From contig CM049990.2 in assembly GCA_016630955.3 (NCBI GenBank), positions 868,001 through 932,000 of the forward strand: a stretch of 64,000 nucleotides of DNA. Direction: 5' to 3'. This DNA comes from Didymella arachidicola. Taxonomy: Eukaryota; Ascomycota; Dothideomycetes; Pleosporales; Didymellaceae. Position numbers and translations under genes: made by a program. Below, piece after piece: positions 46,850 through 58,300 of the stretch. Position 1 is the first letter of the stretch; the number at the start of each line of letters is the position of its first letter. The notes below the pieces were generated by a model, which worked only from the letters and a program-made list of their open reading frames with translations, was not told the origin of the DNA and ran no database searches.

Positions 46850-47753
46850 ATGCCTCCCAAACAACCTTCTGCCGCCTCACCGCGGGACCAGCGCTCTACC
46901 AAACCCCGCCCCGCGTCCTCGCCCGTCAAGAACACGTACCTGCTCGTCTACAATGCGGTGTCTGCTGCGCTGTGGGCCGGTGTGCTGTACAAGACAGTGA
47001 CAATTGGCGCACATGAGATTCAGACTGCGCGCAAGGCGGGCGCTTTCTTCGGGAGAAATGATGTTCAGAGTGTGGCTGCTGGGTTGGGGAGTGGGAGGGT
47101 GTTTGGGGAGCTGGATGGGTACACGAGGATGGTGCAGAGTCTTGCGGGATTGGAAGTGTTGCATAGTTTATTTGGTAAGCTGCTGTTTCCCTCTGGGTTA
47201 GAGGTGCATTGTGGGTCGTTTGGTGTCTCGCGGGTTGCTCAGGTCGCTCAATTGGTTGCTCAATTCCCGCCCCAGCACAATCACAAACAGCTCTCCGAGC
47301 TCCACGAGCCAACCCAATCGCTAACCCAACTCAGGTATCGTCCGCGCTCCTCTCATCACCACCCTCATGCAGGTAGCCTCCCGCTTCCTCCTCGTCTGGG
47401 GCATCGCCTACCCTTTCTCAGCCATAACCCAGCACTCGCCCGCCTACAGCACGATGCTGCTCGCCTGGTCCTTCACCGAAGTCGTACGCTACAGTTACTT
47501 CGTCTTCACGCTCTCTGGACTCGGCGTGCCATCCCTACTCTCGTTTCTGCGCTACAACACCTTCACCGTCCTGTACCCGCTTGGCATCGCGAGCGAGTGC
47601 TGGCTCGTCTACAATGCTATCCCTGCCGCGAAGGGCCTCGACGAGCGGATTCCGTATGCGTTGTGGGCTATCCTTGCGGTTTATGTGCCTGGTAGTTACG
47701 TGTTGTTTACGCATATGGTCAAGCAGCGTAGGAAGGTTGCGAAGCAGGCGTGA
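46850..47753 (+). CDS. PHS1: Very-long-chain 3-hydroxyacyl-CoA dehydratase (PHS1/PTPLA)
   Basis: ER membrane enzyme of the fatty-acid elongation cycle, dehydrating 3-hydroxyacyl-CoA to trans-2-enoyl-CoA for sphingolipid precursors. Exons 46850-47174 and 47335-47753 encode 247 aa. A Pro/Ser-rich N-terminus precedes six hydrophobic helices, the first with NTYLLVYNAVSAALWAGVLY. The catalytic Tyr and Glu lie in LYPLGIASE, seven residues apart as in the yeast enzyme. TEVVRYSYFVFTLSG is the family signature. The intron is long for this window (160 nt). The product ends in a basic tail (KQRRKVAKQA), followed by TGA in the context TGA-CTAG. The frame stays open for 36 more codons (separate entry). 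Confidence 0.92.
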
Positions 47754-47864
47754 CTAGCCGGTGGTGGGCAGGGATACGATCAGGCCAGGGAGGATCGCAT
47801 TATGAAGAAGATGAGGGCGGTGAAGCGTAGGCAAGCGTTGGAGCAGCAGAATGTCACCAGGTGA
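47754..47864 (+). other. In-frame extension of PHS1 after a TGA-CTAG stop
   Basis: Directly after the PHS1 stop (47751-47753) the frame continues through 36 sense codons to a second TGA at 47862-47864. The segment is charged and helix-prone (REDRIMKKMRAVKRRQALEQQ), unlike random 3' UTR. TGA followed by CTAG is the known high-readthrough context. It may be a readthrough product, a formerly coding tail cut off by a new stop, or part of an unrecognised splice form: a 44-nt GTAGGA...GGGCAG intron is conceivable but gives a different frame. Confidence 0.45.
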
Positions 47865-48689
47865 AGGGGTAAGGGTGAGCTAAGTGGTGGATTTGTATTA
47901 TACTTTGTATGAACTGAGACAAGGTGCAGACGAATGGCTCAGCAGATGCGGACTAAAAGTACCGGTAATTGAGATGGCCCAGATGGTGGTAGAGAGGCGA
48001 GAGGATTCAAAATATACCATGGGGTTACCGTAGTAGATGACTGTTGCGTGTTGCACGTTGCTTGGGACTGGGTGTTATGAGTTGGACATCAACGATCAAT
48101 CCTGAATATCAACGATCTCAAGCGTGCCCAGAGTTGTAGCTTCTTTCTTAACTATTTAGTCTTCAATAGAATGCTCAGATCGTTGACACTGATTTGGTCG
48201 ACCTGCGAAACGTGCGTGACTGTTCATCAAACCCGGCACTTCCGTTGGCAGGTATGTCATTTCGTCATCCCAATTTCTTCAGCCGTGTTATCAACCACCT
48301 TCCTCTGTTTCACTAAGAATAAGCTTTTGCCGGGACCACGAAGCTTTCGAGCCAAGGGCAATCAATCTCCAGTTCGTTCCTCGCGCATCCGGTGGACACT
48401 GTCACATGGGTCGGTGCAGTGTGATTGGCGGACCCAACATTGCAGGTATTCTTGCACGGAGGACGAGCGGCACAACCGGTTTGCACCAGTGTCGCCTAGG
48501 CCTCAAGAGGCAGGACAAACACACCTGCCCTATCAACACAATGGCTTCACCATTTGTGTGGTCAATGGTCATCAGTGGAGAGCATGGAGCGAGTACGATC
48601 ACGACGGCATCATGCTCTACTATAAAAGCCGCCGCGTTCTGCTCTACGATGGCCCCCAGTAGTCCCTACTTGAAGGATCACTCTGCAAG
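47865..48689. other. Promoter region of the sedolisin gene
   Basis: No gene is convincing. A TATA box at 48621 and a short leader precede the ATG at 48690. Confidence 0.4.
48621..48628 (+). promoter_or_regulatory. TATA box of the sedolisin gene
   Basis: TATAAAAG lies 62 bases upstream of the ATG at 48690. Confidence 0.55.
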
Positions 48690-50793
48690 ATGCGTGTCTC
48701 GGACCTCTTGCTTCTCGGCCTTAGCAGCTTCGCTGCAGCCTCCCCACTTGGCTCGCACGTCGTCCACGAAAAAAGGAATGCATTGCCAGTTGCTTGGACT
48801 AAGCACTCGCGTGCGCCTAAGGACACAATTTTGCCCGTCAGGATTGGTTTGACACAGCGCAATCTGGAGCACTCAGACCGGTTCCTCGATGACATCTCCG
48901 ATCCTGAGTCGCCAAACTTCGGTAAGAGGTCTGATGCCGGAATAAGCTCAATAATGTTGACCAAATAATCTAGGAAAGCACTGGACTGCGGAGCAGGTTA
49001 GTGCTGAGTGCTGATTACTAGAGTGTCTGTGAACGTTAATTAACTTGAAATAGGTCGCGAATACGTTCGCACCGCATCCAAAGACCTCAGAGACGACCCT
49101 TGAGTGGCTCCAGAACTCAGGCGTTGATCTCAAGCGCATTAAGCATTCAGTCGGTCGCAACTGGGTCGAGGTAAAAATCTTCAACGGGTCTTAATAGTAA
49201 TATACTGACGCCCACTAGTTCTCGGCCACCGTTGAGGAGCTAGAGGCTTTACTTGATACTGAGTACCACTTCTACCAACACAAGGCATCTGGTGGTTACC
49301 GTATTGCGTGCGATGAGTACGGACTCCCACATGGTGTCAAAAAGCATGTCGATTTTGTCATGCCTACCGTGCAGCTCGATGGTCTGCAACCGATCGCCCA
49401 GTCTGTGGCCACAATTAAAGCGTCCTTCAATATTACTGGTCTTACCGGCACCACCAACTGCGCGACATTGATCACCATTGACTGCTTGAGGGCAATCTAC
49501 AACCTTCCGGTTGGCAAGTACAACCACACTGGCAACCAGCTCGGTATTGCGGAGTGGGCCGACTATCTCTACTTGCCCGACCTCAAAACGTTCTTCCAGA
49601 ACTTCACCAACCCAAAGATCCCATCGGATGTGGTCCCTGAGTTTATCTCTATTGACGGCGGAAAGTCTTCGAACCTTTCATTGGCACAGCAAGGGGAGGT
49701 CATCGAGAGTGCTCTTGACTTTCAGACTGCGTACTCTATCATCTGGCCGCAGCAGACGCGTTTGTATCAGAACGGTGACTCGGTCAATGTTGACTCTGTT
49801 GGCACATTCAACATCTTCTTGGACGCCCTTGTAAGTCTAGATACAACTTCCAACGGCCTGTACTGACAAGGCTAGGATGCATCGTATTGCACTTACCAAG
49901 GTGGCGATCAGCCTTACGTGGATCCTGCCTATCCTGACCCGAACGATGCTCCTGGAGCCTACACAGGACCCCTGCAGTGCGGCGGTGCCCCAGTCAGCAA
50001 CGTGGTTTCCGTCTCCTACGGCCAGATTGAAGGTGCTCTTCCCCAATTCTACCAGGAGCGTCAGTGCCGCGAATGGATGAAGCTGGCACTTCAGGGTGTC
50101 AGTGTCATCTTCGCGTCCGGCGACTCTGGTGTTGCCAACAGGTACAACGCTGGATACAACAACAGCTGCTTGAACTCAGAGTTTGGCTATGTCGATGAGA
50201 ACGGCACCCGGTTTTCGCCTTCCTTCCCTGCCAACTGCCCTTACATTACTTCGGTCGGCGCTACTACACTCCTCAACTCCTCCATCTACGGTGGTGAGAA
50301 GGCCGTCGCTGACCCCGAAGGTCCCCTGTCTTACTACTCCGGTGGTGGTTTCTCAAGCGTCTTCCCACGTCCTTCCTATCAAGATAAGGCGGTCACGAAC
50401 TATCTGAAGAAGTACTCCCCCAAAGGCTACAATGAGTCGATATTCAACTCCTCTGGTCGCGCATATCCCGATGTCTCCGCGCTCGGTCTCCAGCTCGCGA
50501 CTGTGTGGCTCGGCGAGACCTACGGTATCGGTGGCACATCGGCCTCCGCCCCGATCTTCGCCGCCATCATCAACCTGCTGAACGAGGAGAGGCTGGAGAA
50601 GGGTAAGAAGCCCATCGGTTTCTTGAACCAGATCATTTACAAGCATCCCGAGATGTTCAATGATGTGACTGTTGGTGGTAACCCAGGATGCGGTACTGAT
50701 GGCTTCCCCGCTAGCCCAGGCTGGGATCCTGTAACCGGACAGGGCACGCCGGACTACAACAAAATGAGGAAGGTCTTTTTGGATCTGCCTTGA
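48690..50793 (+). CDS. Secreted sedolisin (S53) tripeptidyl-peptidase
   Basis: Predicted acid-active serine-carboxyl peptidase, secreted as a proenzyme to digest extracellular protein. Five exons (48690-48921, 48974-48996, 49054-49170, 49219-49830, 49876-50793) encode 633 aa; the second exon is only 23 nt. A signal peptide (about 1-18) and a pro-kumamolisin domain (HWTAEQVANTFAPHPKT to LLDTEYHFYQH) precede the catalytic domain. The catalytic set is visible: Glu287 and Asp291 in EVIESALDFQ, the oxyanion Asp in FASGDSGV, and Ser550 in GGTSASAP. The calcium site is near FNDVTVG and PGWDPVTGQGTP. Many N-glycosylation sequons. Introns are 52, 57, 48 and 45 nt. Tripeptidyl specificity is inferred from family. 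Confidence 0.93.
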
Positions 50794-50869
50794 GAACTTG
50801 GCGCTGTAGTGTCGCCGCTGTTCTGAAAGAAAACTAGTTACAAGCACAATGTAGACTATGAGTCACCCA

Positions 50870-51804
50870 CTACTTTTGAGCAAAGCAACCTGTTGAAGCA
50901 CATCCCCAGTTGACGCCACCTTTCTCAATACCTTTCATGCTTTTGAGAACCTCCTTGACCACCCAATCAGAGTTCACCAAGCCCTGTTCTGTGCGGACGG
51001 CGAATGCATCAGGCATCTGTGAAAGAGCTCTGATGTTGTCAATGCGCTTATACGACCACTGAGGCCTTGTCTGATACTCGGTCTCACGATAAGGGTAAGT
51101 CCGAAAAGCGCCAAGCCATCTCAGGTCAACAAAACAGATCTGATCTCTTCGTTCCTGAGGGATAGCGCACATGAACGCTAGAAACGTCTCCACGTTTTGG
51201 TGGGAGAAAGAAAACGTCGGGAGACTGTACAAGAGACTGATCGCTTCGGAGTAGCTATGCAAGTACCACTGTTAGCGTTTATTATACTGTGATGGGGTTT
51301 GGGTACTCACATCATCCGACACGAGCAGAGTAAATTTAGTGCCCCATACAGATAGAGAGCCTGGTCTTTTCCGTGATCGGGCGACAAGGCATACGACGCC
51401 CTCGCTCGTCCACGGCCGTATCCCGCACCTCGCCAGTGTATCTCGATCGCACCTCCGGTGGTACTGTCATATCTCCCCGTGCTGTTCAAGATTACATATC
51501 GCCAGATCTGCTCCCTCAGCTCGGCTGGTAGTCTCATGAGAGGGCTTTGCAGCTGCGAGAACGTGCGCTGCTGGACTACCTTCCTGCCGAACCACTTTGT
51601 TCGTCCTAGAGCTTCAGGTTGAACCTCGGCAAGTGGCAGCGTGAGCCTTCTCTTTCTCTTAACGACCATGGGCGGCGTCAGATCAGCAGTACTTTGCGTG
51701 TGTTGTCGTTGAGGGGCGGGTTGAAGCAGCCTCGCGGTCAGTGATACGGGCGCGTTGGCGAGGTTGTCCATTGCCTGCAAGACGCCGTGGATTGCATTTG
51801 CCAT
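50870..51804 (-). CDS. F-box/DUF7730-like protein
   Basis: Exons 51804-51311 and 51254-50870 encode 292 aa. After a basic linker (VVKRKRRLTL) the domain starts SPLMRLPAELREQIWRYVI, then ALNLLCSCRMIYSEAISLLYSLPTFSF, completed across the intron. This is the pattern of a very large fungal family that begins like an F-box and continues with a 2EXR/DUF7730-type fold. Function is unknown; substrate binding for ubiquitin ligases is sometimes assumed. The C-terminal part (LRWLGAFRTYPYRETEY onward) is not recognised. The 56-nt intron has donor GTGAGT and acceptor CATAG, phase 2. It is convergent with the sedolisin gene, 76 bases apart. Confidence 0.8.
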
Positions 51805-53104
51805 TATTTGGAGAACTACGAACTTCGTCTACCGTCTGAGGCGTGCCATGATGACTTGAAGTTGACGTCCTGATGCCGCGGGATGTGAGCCACCTGCATG
51901 CGCCGCGCCCGCGTGCACAGCACAGCCTTCGGCGTTGCCCAATCAGGTTGCCTCTACGAAGAGTAATCATCATCCTTCACAGAAACCGTAAAACCTACAT
52001 AGGATGTAAGTAACTCACATTTGCGGCTCAGGATACGCAAGCAGGGCATGCTTTAAGCTGCAGGTACGTTCGAGTGAAACCGTCAGCCTGCGAATCTGAA
52101 AGACGGCACATGCTAATCGCACAAGCTGCATGCCTAGTTGCCGAACGACCCGTTGATCTCATCTTTATTCGAGACAACTTTGTAGTATTTCAAACAGCGA
52201 AAAGCAGAGTGCCTTTATTAGCAGGAGAAATACAGCAGGGAGCTCAAAGCTGCTCGCCCCGCGATTGCCTGTGACGCGACGCGTGGCTCGATGACGTCAC
52301 TTCATTGCTCTCATCAGTGTACGCCTGCATCCGCCAAACCACTACCGATGCTACAAGGACCGGGCCGTATACGTGGCGCGAGCCGTGTCACCTACAAGGG
52401 TTGTGCATGAATGAGTGAGAATACGAGGTGGCCCAGAGACGTTTCTCGAGGTTTCTGAATGGCCAGCACCTACACTGAACGGCTCTTATTGGTTGTTCCG
52501 CGATCGACACCGGCCCTTGTGTTCTCACTCATTCATGCCCAACCCTTGTATCATCCCTGGCGATGTCATGGCACGCACACATGGTGGCCACAAGAGGTTA
52601 CACTGGGTGCACCTCCGGGCATGAGACCGATATTAACCCCCAAAAAGCAATGAGCCCTCCATGATGGTACGCGGAGTCGGTTATGGCTCGCGATTCGTCA
52701 ATGTAGGCAATGCCTTATCTCCATCTCTGCTGCACGTCGCAGATCACGGCACGAGTACGTTGCACTCGCCTTGATTTGATCGACCACAGCCTGATCATAA
52801 CACTTGAAAGCTTAAGGAAGCTTGGAAAGCTTGGTTGTGACCTTGTCCAATATGTCCGATGATCAATGCGACACGTTTCGACTAGTCTTGGGAGCTCAGC
52901 GAATCGTTGGAGAGATCTCGCGGGCGAGAAGAGTACGTCGCGGCAGGTGTCGCTCACGTACACCGTCCTCAAAAGGAACGAGGCGCATCTGTCAAGCTCT
53001 TCTTTGTAAACACCTCAATCTCAAATCCTATCTCACTATCATTCAACCTCACCGTGTAGACCACCAACTCTCCCACCTGCACCACTTCCCTTCCCCTCAA
53101 CGAT
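51805..53104. other. Divergent intergenic region
   Basis: About 1.3 kb between the F-box-like gene and the aspartic protease gene. No gene is supportable. The last 100 bases are C/T-rich, a probable leader of the protease mRNA. Confidence 0.4.
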
Positions 53105-54773
53105 ATGGCGTCACTTCAGCGGTTGACCGTGGGACGCAATTCAGTGTACAAGGCTAATGGCACCAAATCGTATACTCATGCCATGAGAAAGTGTAAGCGC
53201 AACACAGCAAGCCTGAATCGATTGCTTCGCATGGTAACTAAACGCTATAGATGGTTTCCATCCTACAAAGCCTGGTCCCTACTTCCAATCAAAGGTCTTC
53301 CGCCCGCAAGGAAAGTTCGGTCGCGTCGGCGGGCGTATGAGAGCACACTATGTTCTGCAGAAACGAGCACCAGCATCTGAAGGTTACGGCGGCGCACAGA
53401 GCAAGGCGGCAGCTCCAGACGATGGGACTACCGCAGGCGAGGTCCCTGCCGAAGACATCCAGAACGATTCGCTATATTTGTGTGAGGTCAGCATTGGCAC
53501 ACCAGCACAGAAGCTATATCTGGACTTCGACACTGGCTCTTCGGACCTCTGGGTATGTGATTTTGCAAGGACGGCGTCATCAAAGCTCACAAATGCAGGT
53601 TTGGTCCACCGAGCTACCCAAGAGCGTTCTGAGCAAGGCAAATGCCACTAATCAGCAAGTCGCGTTCGATGCAAGCAAATCCAGTACTTTCAAGAAGCTA
53701 AAGGGGGAGACTTGGAAGATCTCGTACGGTGACTCTTCTTCGGCCAGCGGCGACGTCGGCACCGATGTGCTGGACTTAGGTGGCCTCAAAGTTGAAAACC
53801 AGGCTATCGAACTTGCAAAGACACTTTCGCAGCAATTCGAAGAGGTAAGGCTTGCAAAGAACCTTAGTGGCCTCCGCTTATAATGTCAGGGCAATGGAAG
53901 CGGTCTTTTGGGCCTTGCCTTCAGCTCCATCAACACTGTGACTCCGGATCCACAGAAGACACCGGTGGACAACATTATTGCGCAAAAGTCAGCAAAGGAG
54001 CAGCTCTTTACTGCCTACCTGGGCAGCTGGCGTGATGCGGACGAGGCCGATAAGGGAGAGGTAAGACCATTGATCATGATGGCGCTAGCTCATACACTGA
54101 TAGTCGATTAGAGTTTCTATACCTTCGGGTTCATCGATCAAGACACTCTAAAAGCTACTGGAGTCTCCGAACCCAACTATGCTGATGTTGACAGCAGCCA
54201 GGGATTCTGGCAGATTCAGTCCACATCCGCCAGCATCAACGGACAGAAGATCACCCGTTCTGGAAACACCTCAATCATGGACACCGGTACCACACTGTGT
54301 TTAGTTGATGATAGCCTCGTGGAAGCTGTTTACAAAGCCATTCCAGGTTCTAAGTACGACCAGAATAGTCAAGGATACGTGTATCCGGAGACCGTGTCGG
54401 CGGATGATCTTCCAGATGTGCAGCTTGCCATTGGAGACTCGATGGTAGTCTTCCAGAAGGAGGGTCTGGGCTTTGCTGATGCAGGCAATGGCATGGTGTA
54501 TGGAAGCATCCAGAGCAGGGGTTCGATGGACATGGACATCTACGGAGATGCGGTCTTGAAGGCCATGTACGCGGTAAGTGATGAATTGTGAAAAGCGTGA
54601 TAACGGCCGAGTACTGACTCTATGTGCAGATTTTCGATATGAATAGCGGCAAGCCACGTTTTGGATGTGAGTTACCTTAACGAGGAACGTTGTTTAAGCG
54701 AAGTACTGACAATTCTTCAGGGGTCCAGAGAAAAGAGTCCAAGCAGAACACAGCTGCACCACCTTCACAGTAG
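53105..54773 (+). CDS. A1 aspartic protease without obvious signal peptide
   Basis: Predicted pepsin-like endopeptidase. Seven exons (53105-53192, 53251-53552, 53599-53844, 53890-54060, 54112-54573, 54630-54666, 54721-54773) encode 452 aa. Both catalytic motifs are present: Asp123 in DFDTGSSDLW and Asp326 in MDTGTTLCL. The pro-part has TAGEVPAEDIQNDSLYLCEVSIGTP. The flap region carries KISYGDSSSASGDVG, and the C-terminus reads KPRFGWVQRKE. The N-terminus MASLQRLTVGRNSVYKANG is not a signal peptide; it matches the family branch whose members start MPSLQRI-like. Either targeting is unconventional or an upstream exon is missed. All six introns are 45-58 nt with normal GT-AG ends. Confidence 0.9.
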
Positions 54774-55397
54774 ATGGAAGTCTCCTTTCTCCGTGGGTCT
54801 CCGAAGATGAGAGAACGGCCAGGTGCTACGGTGCAGCCTTCGTGGCAGTCGTCCCAAGTCCGCACTGGCGGGAAACATGTCCCTTGACGTGGCAAATAGT
54901 GGTTCTCCTTCATAAGAAGTGAGCGTCACGAAGCAAAAAATCCAATGAGATGATAGCCGCTCGCATTGCGAAATCTCGAACTATCACATGATGGTCGCGA
55001 GCATGATGACAACCAACGGTGAATCGTGTACATGCCTTGCTAGCGCCACGCTAATATACCCCACCTCACTTGGAAGACCAAGGGTGTACGAGTGTCCCAT
55101 TTGCTTTATGACTTCAGCGTCCTCCGATCAGACACTATGTCCATCTCCCGACATCGTACATTGGCAGCATCGTTGGAGAACGTAATTAGCAACGGCACAG
55201 AGATCTGCTGCTGTCAGCAGATGCGGCGCCCGAAAAGGCAAAGTGTCAACGCTAAAGGCGAGGTGGCTGGTGACTGATCTTCATCTCGAGATCTTCGCAG
55301 CGATCAGTATCTCGAAGCCAACCAAGGGCCATGTGTTCGTCTTGACTTCCCGTTTCTTCAGTTGCAATTTTGCCAACATCGCATCTCTGAAGCAGCT
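54774..55397. other. Intergenic, upstream of the CorA-like gene
   Basis: No gene seen. It holds the 3' UTR of the protease gene and the promoter of the transporter gene. Confidence 0.35.
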
Positions 55398-58300
55398 ATG
55401 TTGCCTTCCAGTTCAGGAGATGGCAGTCGGAGGCTCCCTATGGATCCGCCGACAGCTCTATCGATCAATTTTGAGGATACTACTGGCGGTGCGGCTTTGG
55501 AACGTATGGATACTACGGAGACGCCCGCTCTAGAGACAAATCGTCGGGCCAAACTTGTGGAGAAAAATACGATCGTCCTCAAATCTCATGATGGGGATGG
55601 ATATGTCTTGCCGTTCCTCCCATGGGATGCAAGTCCATCGACACGACCCTTCAATTCCCTCACTGACCCCATTTCAGTCAACAAAAATTCAGATTGAAGA
55701 GATATACAGGCTTCGACACCCAGAGCACCTAGCGGATGCCATCAAAGATGGCAACTTTGATATACTGGACGAGGACCGAAACATTATCTTGCCAAACCTC
55801 TGGGAGCAAATTGTCAGGCCACATGCAATATTGCAAGTCAGCCTTCCGTCGGGAATTTTGGATTCAAACATCACATCTCGATACCCCTACATGGAAGAAA
55901 TTGGACACAAACACCCACAACACAGTCCAGCAGCCGTGCTTCCCGATGAAGATACAGTGGACCATGAGGTGCTCGATGTGGGGGAAGGTGTTACGGAAAG
56001 CGTTGATGACGGTAGTGAGATCGATGATGGCTCAGAGCTCGATAGTATCAGCAGCGGGAGCGAGGGATTCGATAGCTCTGGTCAGGAAGAGATATTAGAT
56101 GAGCCAATCCGCCAGGTAATGGTACCGACTGACGAAGATGGCAACAAGATTGTCTTCCAGGTCGACACTGCCTTTCCTGGGCCAGCACCTCAGGTTTGGG
56201 CAAGTACGGACGTGAGCAACCAGGTCAAAAAGCGTGATCCGCAAGAGCTCCCTGGAAACACAGAACATATGACTATCAGTAAAGCAATCTCGGCTCAGTC
56301 AGATGGCCGAACGTCATTGCAGATTTATGTTCTGCCGGGACCTAGGACTCCTCTTACAGATCCTGACATCCACATACGATGGGTCCATCTACATTCGGAG
56401 CGACTAGACTTCGCGAGCTTCAAGAACACTTGTCTAGACATCCCTGAACTATCTGAACGGCTGCGAAAACTGGCGAAGCATCTGTTGGCCAAAGTCGAAA
56501 AGGACATGCTCAAAGTCTTCTTGGGTGGCATGTTCATCGAGCCGGGCACAGTGCTCAGAGCTGACGAGAAACAACAACCCGACCCGCAAAGCGTCATTTT
56601 CAGCTGTATACCTTACTTCAGTCTACATTCACCCGCCAAAAAGACGCCAGCGGGTATCACCTGGTTTTCATCCCGTACTCTCATGCAATCGTACTACCCC
56701 TACGAGCCAGTGCAAGAAAGAGATGCAGAGCAGGCTTACAGGTTGTTTGGCAATGAGCAACACACTGCTCTTGTTCATGTACCGAACATGTGGATGCTGA
56801 ATATAGGTCACAAAGTAGTGACAACATGCGGCCATGAGCCACTGTCCAAAGAATTGGTGCAGTCCATCGCGGTCATTGAGGAAAGTTCTTTACGAGAAAA
56901 GGGTGGTCAGAATGGAGATGTTTCGACCGCTACCATTCGACTAAGGGATTGGGATCATCGTAAGTTGCTCTACACTCTGAACGAGTGTCGATCGTTCTTT
57001 CAGATGGAGCAAAGGCTCAGAGAGCTGGAGTGGTGCTCCGCTCGCAGTCAACCCAAGAAAGATCTGCAGCTCTCGTGGCACACATCGACCGGTACCGTCA
57101 AAGTCACACCCGGAGTATGGAGTGGCACAATCAAACAAAGAGACTCCATCTTCATCGATCTGAGTCTGCCAAGCGTTTGGACCGATCATAGCCAAGTCGG
57201 CGCTCAATTACAGTCGATATCACCAATCCTGCCACCCCTGAGTCCATTCTTCTGCTGGCCTCAAACCTTGGACCTGGAAAAAATCAGGAAAAACGTACCC
57301 GTTTCCGATTACATTAAGCGGATAGCAAAGTGCCTTGATGATGTTGAAAAGGCCATGCTTTCCGCCGTACTAAGCAATTATGGCTCGTATAGCGCAGTGG
57401 AGGAGGCCTTCACGACCACTGCCTATTATCTCGGTATTCCCGAAGAGACAGATGAGCGCGTAAAGAAAACTCTGGAAGCTTTAATCTTAATCCATGAAAA
57501 GCTTAAGAGCAGAACGCCACATCTCGCCGCCGTTCACGAAGAAGTGGTGCATCGCCAACAAAAGATTATTGCAAAGTGCACACTGGACCTGTACGACACA
57601 ATGCAAAGGACATTGGTACTCTTCGTTGGTGATTTTGATAAGAGTACGATGTTACGGAAGCTCTGGGGTTCCGTGAACAGTATCGGCAGTATCGCAAGCC
57701 ATGCTTGCGAAAAATTACCTGTGAAAAACAACGACAGTGCGATGACCGACACAGTGCAAAGCTCGCATAGTTGGTTTGTTCGCCCGGATATCGATAACCC
57801 CAGCTTGTCGGCGTCGTCCTCGAGGCTCAAGCGAACGTTCGAAAGATGCAGCAAGTGCAGTTCGAACACGGTATACGATAGCCCGGAGGCAGCTCTCTCA
57901 CACCTGAACAAGCACCTCCGGTCCTTGGAATCGGCGATCACTGATCCTATTCGGCCTGAGCAGTGGCTTGCGAGCATACGCCAGAAGGAATTGGAATTGT
58001 CGTTGGAGGGCATGGGCAAGATCGTGACTTTTGCTTGCCAAACAGCACAGCAACTATTCTTGCAGGCCAAGGAGCTAGCGGATGGTGTTCGCAACGAAGA
58101 CGGGCTCATGTCCACTCTTTACGCCTTTCCGCGCTCGCTTCTCAGCGCGTTCCGCCAGCTACTTGTCTTCTGTTTCGCGATTGAAAGGTCCTTGTTCTTT
58201 ACTAACAAGGCCCTTGATGACAGAAGATTGATGAACGAGACAACTGAGTATATTGCAACCCTTCCTTTCTCGCCAGAGGGCCTGCAAGTTATTGAAAAGT

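Noticed and set aside
47720..47771. Short intron removing the PHS1 stop
   Set aside because: The only GT-AG options are 36 nt (too short) or 44 nt with a weak GTAGGA donor, and the latter leads to another frame. It is kept as the main alternative to readthrough.
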